In this document: piece by piece, positions 33,636 to 42,890 of the stretch
How positions within the stretch are numbered: the stretch's first letter is position 1
Layout: every line of letters starts with the position of its first letter
Source: Trichopria drosophilae
Lineage: Eukaryota > Arthropoda > Insecta > Hymenoptera > Diapriidae
Direction of reading: 5' to 3'
Assembly (NCBI GenBank): GCA_030407085.1
Contig: CM059586.1
Location: 12,666,001 to 12,730,000 of the forward strand
DNA: 64,000 bases
Notes under the pieces: model-generated
Databases searched by the model: none
Told to the model about the DNA's origin: nothing
The model's input: only the letters and a program-made list of their open reading frames with translations
Position numbers and translations under genes: made by a program

Positions 33636-34799
33636 TTGAGGGGCTACGTGCAATAAGGGGATACGCGCGGATTCCGCTGGAAAAGTATTGTCCAAATGAC
33701 CAATTTTCAAAAGTGCTCGGATTGAAAATGTAAAAATTAGTATTTGTAGAGAATTTAGAAACGCATCTTTTTTCCCTTTAACAAAATTGTCCAAAGTTTA
33801 TAGTTTTTTAAATAAACGTCGAAAACGTCGTTTTAATGTAAAGCATAATTTCAATATTTTTCTACTTCAACTCGCGGTAGTGAATTCAGTTTTGAGAATT
33901 TGGCAAAGATAAAAATACCAAATTCATCGCAAGAGTTTTCCGCGTCTAACGTAAAAAGAAAATATGAAAAATCTTAAAAAACAAAAAAGTTATGAATTTT
34001 TTTCCTCGAATTTCTGAAAAACGTGTTTTGAGTCATTCCAGTGCTTCGTTTCACGGGCAAATTTGAAGCCACGAAAAAGTTCCAGCAAGAAAGTTGTTTA
34101 TTAGGGTTTCTTAAAGTTTTCTGGAAAATTTCACGTTAATACAAGTAGTAGTTTTTAAGCTATGCAAGTTTTAACTTGTTACCGGGTATGCGGCACGCCC
34201 GCGCCGCGGCCTTCTCGGTCCATTGTTTGCACGTGCCGCGATGCGTTTCCCGGTAACAAGTTAAAACTTGCATAGCTTAAAAACTACTACTTGTATTAAC
34301 GTGAAATTTTCCAGAAAACTTTAAAAAACCCTAATAAACAACTTTCTCGCTGGAACTTTTTCGTGGCTTCAAATTTGCCCGTGAAATTTAGCGCTGGAAT
34401 GACTCAAAACACGTTTTTCAGAAATTCGAGGAAAAAAATTCATAACTTTTTTGTTTTTTAAGATTTTTTATATTTTCTTTTTACGTTACACGCGGAAAAC
34501 TCTTGCGATGAATTTGGTATTTTTATCTTTTTCAAATTCTCAAAACTGAATTCATTACCGCGAGTTGAAGTAGAAAAATATTGAAATTATGCTTTACATT
34601 AAAACGACGTTTTCGACGTTTATTTAAAAAACTATAAATTTTGGACAATTTTGTTAAAGGGAAAAAAGATGCGTTTCTAAATTCTCTACAAATACTAATT
34701 TTTACATTTTCAATCCGAGCACTTTTGAAAATTGGTCATTTGGACAATACTTTTCCAGCGGAATCCGCGCGTATCCCCTTATTGCACGTAGCCCCTCAA
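33636..34799. mobile_element. 1.16-kb near-perfect palindrome (foldback element) with GC-rich loop
   Basis: Arms of about 550 bp run from TTGAGGGGCTACGTGCAATA at the left to its complement at the right, with very few mismatches over the blocks I compared. The loop (about 34183-34255) is GC-rich (CGGCACGCCCGCGCCGCGGC). No coding capacity. The near-identity of arms indicates recent insertion or ongoing gene conversion. The target duplication is unresolved (ATA on both sides). Confidence 0.8.
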
Positions 34800-34868
34800 T
34801 TATAGAAAAATATGATAAAGCTGAAAATGTGGAGAAAAATGTGAAAAAAGCGGTGCGGAAGAACATGG

Positions 34869-34942
34869 GAAGGAATATAGCTCAGATGGTAGAGCATTCG
34901 ACCGGCAATCGGAAGGGCTCGAGATCGTACCCCGGTTCCTCT
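34869..34942 (+). tRNA. Degenerate tRNA-like sequence (tRNA pseudogene or SINE head)
   Basis: A box-like TAGCTCAGATGGTAGAGC forms a D arm. TTCGA-CCGGCAA-TCGGA gives a 5-bp anticodon stem with a 7-nt loop whose centre is GGC (alanine-type). A B box-like GATCGTACC follows, then a partial acceptor stem (GAAGGAA / TTCCTCT). Departures from a working tRNA: C instead of U at position 33, a mismatch in the T stem, extra bases between acceptor and D arm, and no CCA. AGAACAT / ATGTTCT flank it. Confidence 0.45.
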
Positions 34943-35010
34943 TAAAAATGTTCTTCTGAGTTCATAGATTGTGAGAGTTTTTTTTATTTCGGAATATATC
35001 AATATAAGAA

Positions 35011-35394
35011 CCCAGAGAACCAGCTAGCTGCATATTGCCGCATATAAGGGCAAATAGTCAAGCGGCGAATATGTCGGCAGAAATACGGATTATGCGCCAT
35101 CACGCAGACGGAAAATTTGCAGGAAATTCTCCCCTACCGACTAGTCTGCGGCGATTCTGCCGCATTTCTGCCGAAGAGATTAAAAGGGTCAGCGAAAGGA
35201 TTAAAGACGCACGAACACGGATTTAATCTCTTCGTCAGAAATGCGTCAGAATCGCCGCAGACTAGTCGGTAGGGGAGAATTTCCAGCAAATTTGCTGTCT
35301 TAGTGTCGACGCATAATCCGTATTTCTGCCGACATATTCGCCGCCTGACTTTTCCCGTATATGCGGAAATATGCAGCAGATCTGGCTGTCTGGG
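35011..35394. mobile_element. 384-bp GC-richer palindromic MITE
   Basis: Ends CCCAGAGAACCAGCTAGCTG ... CAGATCTGGCTGTCTGGG; arms share GGCGAATATGTCGGCAGAAA, ACGGATTATGCG and CTACCGACTAGTCTGCGGCG with their complements. Non-coding; both overlapping open frames are products of the palindrome. Confidence 0.75.
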
Positions 35395-36178
35395 AAAATA
35401 CAAAGCAAGATGATTATATTCAGAGAATTCAAAGCAGACATTTTTTACAGAGCCCAAAATCGGCAATATTTATTCTGACCAAGTTCTTGGCGGATTTTCT
35501 GACTTTTTATTTCAGAATACGTTAATGTGCAAAAAAATAAAGCAATATTGGGAATTGATAAATATTGATGTAGAGAATTTTTTTAAAGGAACCAAAATCG
35601 AAGTTTTTACTATAATGTCAGATTTTTATTTCAAAATATGTTAATATGAGAGAAAATAAAACTTACATTGTGAATACTGAAAAATTTCTACGTTAAAATG
35701 ACAAAAAATCAAGTTACTTTGTTAATAATATTTACGTAGGGTCCTTTTTTATCGATCTCAAAATGTTCTTTAATTCGTAATGTTTTAACATTAGGAAAAA
35801 TAAAACAACGTTCTAAATAGGGAGAAATTCCTGTCTATGAACTTTTTGTCGAACCCAAAACTGAAACTATTACTTTATATAAATTCATGCTCGATTTTCT
35901 TTTTGTTTACATCAGAGTATTATATGTATACAGTTGTATTTCTGTAACGGCCAATATTAACTCAAAGATCAGAAACCAAAAAATTTTGTATTTGTACCTT
36001 TCAGCCGCCATAACTATGCCGGCATATTGAAATACGTCAAATCGGCAGCGCCTTTCGAACGCTCTTTTTAAAGCGAACATTTTCCGCCCTGAAACGTTAA
36101 AATCCGTCCATACCAATTTTGGACTGAGAGGTGTTACGGTTGACATGGAATGTCATACTTTTAATATATATATATATA
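35395..36178. other. Stretch without a gene, ending in a (TA)n run
   Basis: No coding signal. The (TA)n tract at about 36164-36178 supplied the target for the mariner-like element. Confidence 0.4.
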
Positions 36179-36299
36179 CAGGGTGATCCAAAAGTCCCGG
36201 AACAGCAAAATATCTCAGCGGGAGTGCATTTTCGAGGAAAATGTTTCAGACAAAAGTTTCAGGATTTTTCCCTGGCTATTTAATGGCGATATTGAATTT

Positions 36300-36841
36300 G
36301 ACCTTGAACATGACCTTGAAGGTTATTTCAAGGTCAAGTTAATTTTTTTAAATGGGAACCCCTATTTTTTTCACGGATTCGGAAAGAGCACAAAATTTTA
36401 CGTCCGAATATGCTATGGCCGTTTTTTTCGGCAAGGTCATTTCAAGGTGAAACTTAAAACTCCCGTGACGGCGAAATATCTCAGAGGGTGTGCATTTCTT
36501 TGGAAATTGTTTCAGACAAAAGTTTAAGGATTTTTCCCGGGCTATTTAATGGTAGCACAGAATTTGACCTTGAACATAACCTTCAAGGTTATTTCAAGGT
36601 CAAGTTTGTTTTTTTTAAATGGAAACTGCTATTTTTTTTCACGGATTCGGAAAGAGCACAAAATTTTACGTCCGAATATACTATGGCCGTTTTTTTCGGC
36701 AAGGTCATTTCAAGGCCAAACTTAAAACTCCCGGAACAGCGAATTAAATCAGCAAGAGGTCATTTTCGGGTAAACTGTTTCAGACAAAAGTTTCAGGATT
36801 TTTTCCGGGATATTTAATGCTAGCATAAAATTTGACCTTGA
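36300..36841. promoter_or_regulatory. Cluster of TCAAGGTCA sites in the left subterminal region
   Basis: Perfect copies on either strand at 36300, 36311, 36328, 36565, 36594 and 36833, plus GCAAGGTCA at about 36431 and 36670. TCAAGGTCA is the extended half-site bound by monomeric nuclear receptors such as FTZ-F1/SF-1 and ERR. They may equally be transposase-binding repeats. Confidence 0.4.
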
Positions 36842-37397
36842 AAATTACCTTGAAGATTATTCTCAGGTCAAGATTATTTTTTTTTTTAATTGGAACCCCG
36901 TTTCATTTTCTTAACGAAGTTATGAGGATCTTCCGGTATTGAGAGTGGTTAAATTCATTTTGTTCAGTCGATGCTATTACTGGACGATCTGCTCTAGGGA
37001 GATCCTTTACAGTGCCGTAAACTTCGAAACAATTTATTGTTCTGCCAAAAGTCGATTTAGGAATCAGTTCCTGTCCCTCGCTTGTCCTCTAATTTTGTAA
37101 ATAGAATAATAAACTGTTTAAAAAAAGTGTATACATACATCTTACGCAACACTTGTGCAAAGTGAACTTGGGCGCGCGAACAGCGACAGAGAGCACGAGT
37201 CACCAGCGAAGTAAATAAACAACATACATTCACATTGAATTTATACATACGTGTACAGTCTTATAAGGTTACATTTTGGTCTTAACTTTATCGTTTTGTG
37301 AGATACATGGATTTCCTATCTAAACGCCTTTCCTATCTAAACGTATTAAGCATCATTTCAGTAACAAAATACATACGTATATTTCGTACAAAGAGCA

Positions 37398-38480
37398 ATG
37401 GCTGCGCTAAGTGAACGAGAAAGAATAACCATTCTCATGATGAGAGGCTGGGGTGATAACCAGCGATCTTTAGAGAATGTGCGAACCTTATTTAACGCAT
37501 CATTTAGAGAGGGACGAGAACCGATTTCTAAATCTACTGTTAGCAGAACAATAAATCGTTTTGAAGTTCACGGTACTGTGAAGGATCTCCCAAGAGCAGG
37601 TCGTCCAGTAACAGCATCAACTGAAGAAAATGAGTTGAATGTCGCGCTGTTAATAACGGAAGATCCTCATACTTCCATCAGGAAAGTTAAACAGCAGCAC
37701 GACTTATGTTATGGTACAGTACAACGGATCTTAACTAAAAACTTAAAATTTCACCCATACAAAGTTAGACTCGTACAACAATTGAATGAAGACGATCCTG
37801 ATAGACGCCTACAGTTTGCGGAAATAATGATGAATCGAATAGATGCTGATGCCGGTTTCTTGAATCGCATCGTATTTTCTGATGAAGCTACATTCTTCTT
37901 AAATGGGGCAATCAATAGACATAACATGTCTTATTGGAGTGAAACCAATCCTAATTGGATGGTCGATAGTCGTTCTACTCAATATCCTGAAAAAGTAAAC
38001 GTATGGGCAGGTATTATAAACAATGCGGTAGTTGGGCCCTTCTTCATCGAGGGTACCCTTACTGGTCAAAAATACCACGATATGTTGAGGGACGACATCA
38101 TCCCTGCTATTCAGGTTATTGTAGGCGAGGATTTCGATCAGACTTGGTTTCAGCAAGATGGTGCAGCATCCCATTATGCAACAGATGTTCGCAATTATTT
38201 GAGTGATGTATTCGCAGAACGGTGGATAGGTCGAAGGGGTGTAATAGAATGGCCACCAAGATCTCCGGATCTTACGCCCCTTGACTATTTTCTATGGGGT
38301 TATCTCAAAGATAGAGTGTATCGAACGAAACCGGTGAATATTGAGGAAGTAAAACAACGAATACGGGATGAGATCGCGGCTATAGAACCAGATATGATTA
38401 AAAAAGTCGTATCGACTTTTTATAATCGCTTGGGATATTGCCAAGAAGTTCATGGCAATCACTTTGAGCATAAGCTTTAG
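37398..38480 (+). CDS. Mariner-like transposase, 360 residues, intact
   Basis: A single uninterrupted frame from ATG 37398 to TAG 38478-38480. The N-terminal about 115 residues contain paired helix-turn-helix-type DNA-binding segments (KSTVSRTINRFEVHGT, GRP at 68-70, YGTVQRILTKN). The RNase H-like catalytic domain shows D162 in FSDEATF, D254 in FQQDGAASHY and SPDLTPLDYFLWG with D296. Counting to D296 gives 41 residues between the second and third acid, i.e. DD41D spacing; D291 of SPD precedes it as in other mariner relatives. Length is normal for the superfamily. It cuts and pastes the element at TA targets in the nucleus by binding its ends. No frameshift or stop is present. It is centrally placed in the 3.07-kb element; the upstream AT-rich 500 bp presumably holds its promoter. 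Confidence 0.93.
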   Translation: MAALSERERITILMMRGWGDNQRSLENVRTLFNASFREGREPISKSTVSRTINRFEVHGTVKDLPRAGRPVTASTEENELNVALLITEDPHTSIRKVKQQHDLCYGTVQRILTKNLKFHPYKVRLVQQLNEDDPDRRLQFAEIMMNRIDADAGFLNRIVFSDEATFFLNGAINRHNMSYWSETNPNWMVDSRSTQYPEKVNVWAGIINNAVVGPFFIEGTLTGQKYHDMLRDDIIPAIQVIVGEDFDQTWFQQDGAASHYATDVRNYLSDVFAERWIGRRGVIEWPPRSPDLTPLDYFLWGYLKDRVYRTKPVNIEEVKQRIRDEIAAIEPDMIKKVVSTFYNRLGYCQEVHGNHFEHKL

Positions 38481-38543
38481 TAAGATACATAATTTCATCA
38501 AAATCTTAGTATACCCATCTTGCCTTAACTGTCTGGGGACACC

Positions 38544-38608
38544 CACACACACACACGCACACGCACACGCACACGCACACGCACACATACACGCACACGC
38601 ACACGCAC
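38544..38608. repeat. (CA)n / CGCA microsatellite
   Basis: A run of ACAC and ACGCAC units just after the transposase stop, inside the element. Confidence 0.95.
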
Positions 38609-39266
38609 AGGTGACGGCGAGGGGAACCACCTGAACAAAGAACCCCGAAGAGGTGTAAACCCGACCGTGCTACCTCCACGCGGTACATCTTGGGTAATGC
38701 TAAAGCCGGCGGTAGCATTGGAAACAATGTAAAAATGTTACCCATACATACGGTATTTATAAACGTATCGGATGTAAAAAAAAATGTATATTTTTATCCG
38801 GGAACAATGATAATTCATTGCACTCTGGAAACTCTGGAAACATTACGAAAATGAAACGGGGTTCCAATTAAAAAAAAATAGTCTTGAGCTTAGAATAAGC
38901 CTCAAGGTAATTTTCAAGGTTAAATTCAATGGTGCCTCTTGCTGAGTTAATTTGCTGTTCCGGGAGTTTTAAGTTTGGCCTTGAAATGACCTTGCCGGAA
39001 AAATCGATCATATCATACTCGGACGTAGAATTTCCCGCTCTTTCAGAGTCCATGAAAAAAAATAGGGGTTCCCATTTAAAAAAATTAACTTGACCTTGAA
39101 ATAACCTTCAAGGTCATGTTCAAGGTCAAATTCAATATCGCCATTAAATAGCCAGGGAAAAATCCTGAAACTTTTGTCTGAAACATTTTCCTCGAAAATG
39201 CACTCCCGCTGAGATATTTTGCTGTTCCGGGACTTTTGGATCACCCTGTATATATATATATATATA

Positions 39267-39992
39267 CAGGGTCATCGAAAAGTATCGGACCCCCCTAATA
39301 TCTTCAGTTAGAATGCACTTAGGAGAAAATGTCCAATAGCAAAGTTGTATGGTTTCAAGCGGGGAGTAAGATGATGACCTTGACTTTGACCTTGACCATG
39401 TCCTTCAAGGTCATTTCAAGGTCAATCTTATTTTTTTAAATAGAACCCCCTATATTTTATTGCATATTCTTATAGCTTATCTCGAGAGCTTTCCAAAACA
39501 CTATAATAAAATATTTTTTTATTAAGTACTTTTTGAGTTATAAAGGTTTGAAGTTAACAATTTGTTAAATGATGTGCGAGTCCGACCAGTTAAGGCAAGA
39601 GTGGTGGTCTCATTATTCCGCGCACAAAAGTATTAAGGTTATGATTACTGAAAACTAAATAATATTTTACAAGATATTCTACATTTTGTGTCAAAAAATT
39701 GTTAACTTCAAACCTTTATAACTCAAAAAGTACTTAATAAAAAAATATTTTATTATAGTGTTTTGGAAAGCTCTCGAGATAAGCTATAAGAATATGCAAT
39801 AAAATGTAGGGGGTTCTATTTAAAAAAATAAGATTGACCTTGAAATGACCTTGAAGGACATGGTCAAGGTCAAAGTCAAGGTCATCATCTTACTCCCCGC
39901 TTGAAACCATACAACTTTGCTATTGGATATTTTCTTCTAAGTGCATTCTAGCTGAAGATATTAGGGGGGTCCGATACTTTTCGATGACCCTG
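39267..39992. mobile_element. 726-bp palindromic MITE, CAGGGTCATCG ends
   Basis: CAGGGTCATCGAAAAGTATC ... GATACTTTTCGATGACCCTG with TA on both sides, inserted in the same (TA)n tract 18 bp from the mariner-like element. Arms of about 300 bp are almost perfect complements around a loop centred near 39630. Each arm carries four TCAAGGTCA sites (39375, 39387, 39405, 39416; 39835, 39846, 39864, 39876). Non-coding. Confidence 0.85.
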
Positions 39993-40202
39993 TATATATA
40001 TATATATATATGTGCTTAAGAAAAGGTATCCATCGTTACATATACACGGAAAAAAAATTCCCAGAATTTTTGTACGGAAATGTCCTGAAAAATTACCGTG
40101 CTGTCCCATAAACGCAGTGCATGTTGTTGGCAAAGTAAAATTCACATTGCTTTGCTGAATTTTTCCAAAGTAACATGTAAAATTTCGGATCAAGAGTGTA
40201 GT

Positions 40203-40300
40203 AAAAATTCCTGTGCCACAATACAGCAAACATTCCTGTGCCACAATACAGTAGAAATTCCTGGGCCACAGCATAGTAAACATTTTTGGCTCACAGTTCA
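40203..40300. repeat. 25-bp tandem repeat, about four copies
   Basis: ATTCCTGTGCCACAATACAG recurs with a 25-bp step at 40207, 40232 and 40257 and, degenerate, at 40282. It lies to the right of a CACGGAAAAAAAA end (40046) whose partner I could not find. Confidence 0.7.
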
Positions 40301-40420
40301 TTCCAAAATGGAAGCAAATCGAATGCAAACAGAAAATACGCGAAAATTTTGCACACGATCTCGTTTATTGGGTATAGATGAACAAATTGCAAGCCTACAA
40401 GTAATAGCAATAGTTCTTAA

Positions 40421-40640
40421 TCCTTTGTCCCACTACCTGGGTCAGATTGACCCAGCGTAAATTTCAAAGTTCTGTAACTTCCGAAAAAGGGCGCGGGGGG
40501 CGCCACCATCCGTCCGTAAAAAAAGTTACTACTGCCAAGAACCCCTCTACCGAGTACCTTAGTACTTTAAAATACCTCAGGATACAAACGACCCAGGTAG
40601 TGGGAGAGAAGGTGCCGAAATACCCTAGCGGGACAAAGGG
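40421..40640. mobile_element. 220-bp TTAA-flanked MITE
   Basis: TTAA at 40417-40420 and 40641-40644; ends TCCTTTGTCCC ... GGGACAAAGGG. An inner pair CCCACTACCTGGGTCA / GACCCAGGTAGTGGG is also inverted. Confidence 0.8.
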
Positions 40641-40867
40641 TTAAAATCGTAAAAGCCTTATCGACATTTACTTTCAGCTGACAAGATATATCAATGTTTG
40701 TTGTATATTATTTGTATGCACGAAAAAAAATTACTCTTTTTCTTTCAACTTGAAAAAGTAATATTTATATTTTATTAAAATTTAAAGCAATAGGAAAAGG
40801 ACTATTAATAACTGATTCACATATTCATATCACCCTGTATAAATTAGCCAAATTTGTTCAAGAGAAA

Positions 40868-42023
40868 CTAGTGTTGGCGTGGTGCCTCGCTAGCTTCGCT
40901 CGCTCAGAAACTTCGACCCAGTGGAGAGTCGGGTATTCCTTAATACTCGTTTGTTTACTAACAGCTTTCAATTAAATTATAAAATTATATTGATATTCGG
41001 GGGTCCAATCATATTTAGGTCCAAGTGGCTTCGTTAGATACGTTACAACAATATAGTGTTTTTTATATGTATGAAAATTGAAAATGAGCATTTTCAAAAC
41101 TTCGACCCCGACAACAGGCCAGCCGAAGTACTAATAAATAAAAGTTGCAAAACACTTACTTCAAGCACTTGTATTGTAATAGACTATTCGATGCATATTA
41201 CATGTTTACAGTGTTTTACTAATTACTGTCTGTATCATTATGATATTATATATACAATATATATACATATAATTCGTCAAAGATATCTTGAATGTGTCGA
41301 AAAGATCTCTGACGGATATCTTTTAGATATCTATAAGACATCTTTTAGATATATCGAAATAGTTATTTTCGTATCAAGGGCGTAAAAGATTTTATGCGCC
41401 CGTAGGTGATCACCGCGCCCGAGGGGCTGGCGAAGACTACCCCTTGGGGGTTAGATTGTCGAAACGTCGAAATTTGATGAAAAACTATAGGGTAATTTTT
41501 TTGCCGAGGTGACCAAAATCAATACTTTTTCAGACAATAGTCATAAGCATTTTAAACCAGTTTTTATGGCATTATCGTTGACTTTAGGAAGAAAATGCAT
41601 ACAACCTTTTTTGTAGAGAATTTCATGGTCTATCTTTTTCGTTTGAAACATTTTTTAATAAAATTTATATTTTTAAAAAATAAATGCAAAAAACTACGAA
41701 GAAACTTAATTGGGGCTAATGTTTTTCAGTAATGGACGGATGCATCTGCGCTAAAATCTAATCACATCTAAGTTATGCCAAGACACGTATTTTAAAAAAA
41801 AAATTATGTCAATACGCTTACCTGTACGCCAGTTATCGCGAGACAAAAAAACGTGACGTACGGATGTACGTACGTACAAGATCACGGACACAAATTTTTT
41901 TATTGTTGATTTGGGCTCCTTAGGGTCTGAAACGTCGACATTTGATGAAAAACTATAGGGTAATTGTTATGCCCGAAGTGACCAAATTTAATACTTCGTC
42001 CAGACCTAAGGTCTGGGTCGAAG
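40868..42023 (+). repeat. Composite of dispersed repeats C (copy 2) and B (copy 2)
   Basis: 40868-41088 matches 29230-29455 and 41172-42023 matches 25306-25990. Within repeat B copy 2 a second partial unit begins at about 41925 (CTGAAACGTCGACATTTGAT, AAAACTATAGGGTAATTG), about 470 bp after the first, so the B unit is organised in tandem. Confidence 0.75.
41427..41468 (+). ncRNA. Hammerhead-like core in repeat B (copy 2), decayed
   Basis: CTGGCGA (one change from CUGANGA) at 41427, then GACTACCCC...GGGG..TA...GTC and GAAACGTC at 41461. The same layout as copy 1; the A-to-G change in the core should abolish cleavage. Confidence 0.25.
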
Positions 42024-42531
42024 TAATTTAAGACAAAAATATAAAAATAATCGCCCAAGACTTTATTTTGAAATATTTATTTTGGTATCTGTTACACACC
42101 AATTTTAGAAATTCAATTTATTCCTGACAAAGACGAGAGGGATGAATGGATGCGTAAAATGTTTGTATATGCATGCATGGAGTTTGTGTTTTCTTTATCG
42201 ACAAAAGACAAGAGGATTAGGGGAAGTCAAATTTGACAGATTTTCGCCACTTTTCCGGGACAAAGTAAAATAAATACGTTTTTAATCTCAAACTGAGAGT
42301 TTATTGTGTTCGTTCGTCGATTACAGTATCTTTTCTTTACCCGACACAACTGCCAATTTATACGGTTTTAATGGACCTCAAATAATGTCGCATTTTGGTC
42401 AGTATATGAATGGTCAATATTTGTTTATTTCTTTAATTATTTATTGAAAAAAAAATATTATTATGTTGTGAACTTTTTTATTTTCGAGAAAACCGATTAA
42501 ATTATGGCTTTTAGTTAATTATAATACGCAC
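42024..42531. other. Stretch without a gene
   Basis: AT-rich; no coding or repeat structure noticed. Confidence 0.35.
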
Positions 42532-42890
42532 TGAGAGAAATTATTTACTAATAGTTAATGTAAGCTAATTTCAAAACTCTTACATTATCTATAAAGTTAT
42601 AACAGTAACTGTAAAGTAAAAAACGACAGGTAACTTTGAGATGAAAATACCAGCGCTTCCCTGCATGTCATTGTGCATTAACTCGTATATTTTAATATTC
42701 GATAAGCCTTCCCTAACTGTTTTTAAATCTTACATTAAAATCTGTCGTTTGAACTGTGAATGTCAGCAAGCGTCGAAAAAATCGTATGTATGTTTGTTTA
42801 TCTCTGTTCGGTGAAACTGAAAGCTAGTAGATATGTCACGTAACGATCGCAACATTAATATTTAAAATTATTATATTAACTATTAACTTA
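42532..42890. mobile_element. Uninterrupted copy of the 16.5-kb MITE
   Basis: Collinear with both halves of 16517-17395 (ATTATTTACTAATAGTTAA, AAACGACAGGTAA, TGTCGTTTGAACTG, GTATGTTTGTTTATCTCTGT, CAACATTAATATTTAAAATT) but without the 489-bp palindrome. The left end is CACTGAGAGAAA. Confidence 0.7.

Larger units (their letters stand above)
36179..39248 (+). mobile_element. Complete 3.07-kb mariner-like element
   Basis: Inverted ends CAGGGTGATCCAAAAGTCCC ... GGGACTTTTGGATCACCCTG lie next to TA on both sides within a (TA)n tract. Terminal arms are long (over 150 bp near-complementary), and the left arm adds two further tandem-like copies of the terminal unit (GGAACAGC / TTTCAGACAAAAGTTT at about 36200-36260, 36470-36530, 36730-36800). 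An uninterrupted transposase lies in the middle. Ends, target and enzyme are all present, so the element may be or recently was autonomous. Confidence 0.9.

Noticed and set aside
36183..36817. Two open plus-strand frames (114 and 109 aa) in the mariner-like element's left arm
   Set aside because: They are translations of the terminal inverted repeat units; the same peptide appears on the minus strand at the right end (39008-39244).
38452..38745. His/Ala and Cys/Val repeat peptides after the transposase
   Set aside because: Products of the (CA)n/CGCA microsatellite.
39948..40328. 126-aa minus-strand frame
   Set aside because: It crosses a MITE end, a (TA)n tract and the 25-bp tandem repeat, so it is a chance frame.
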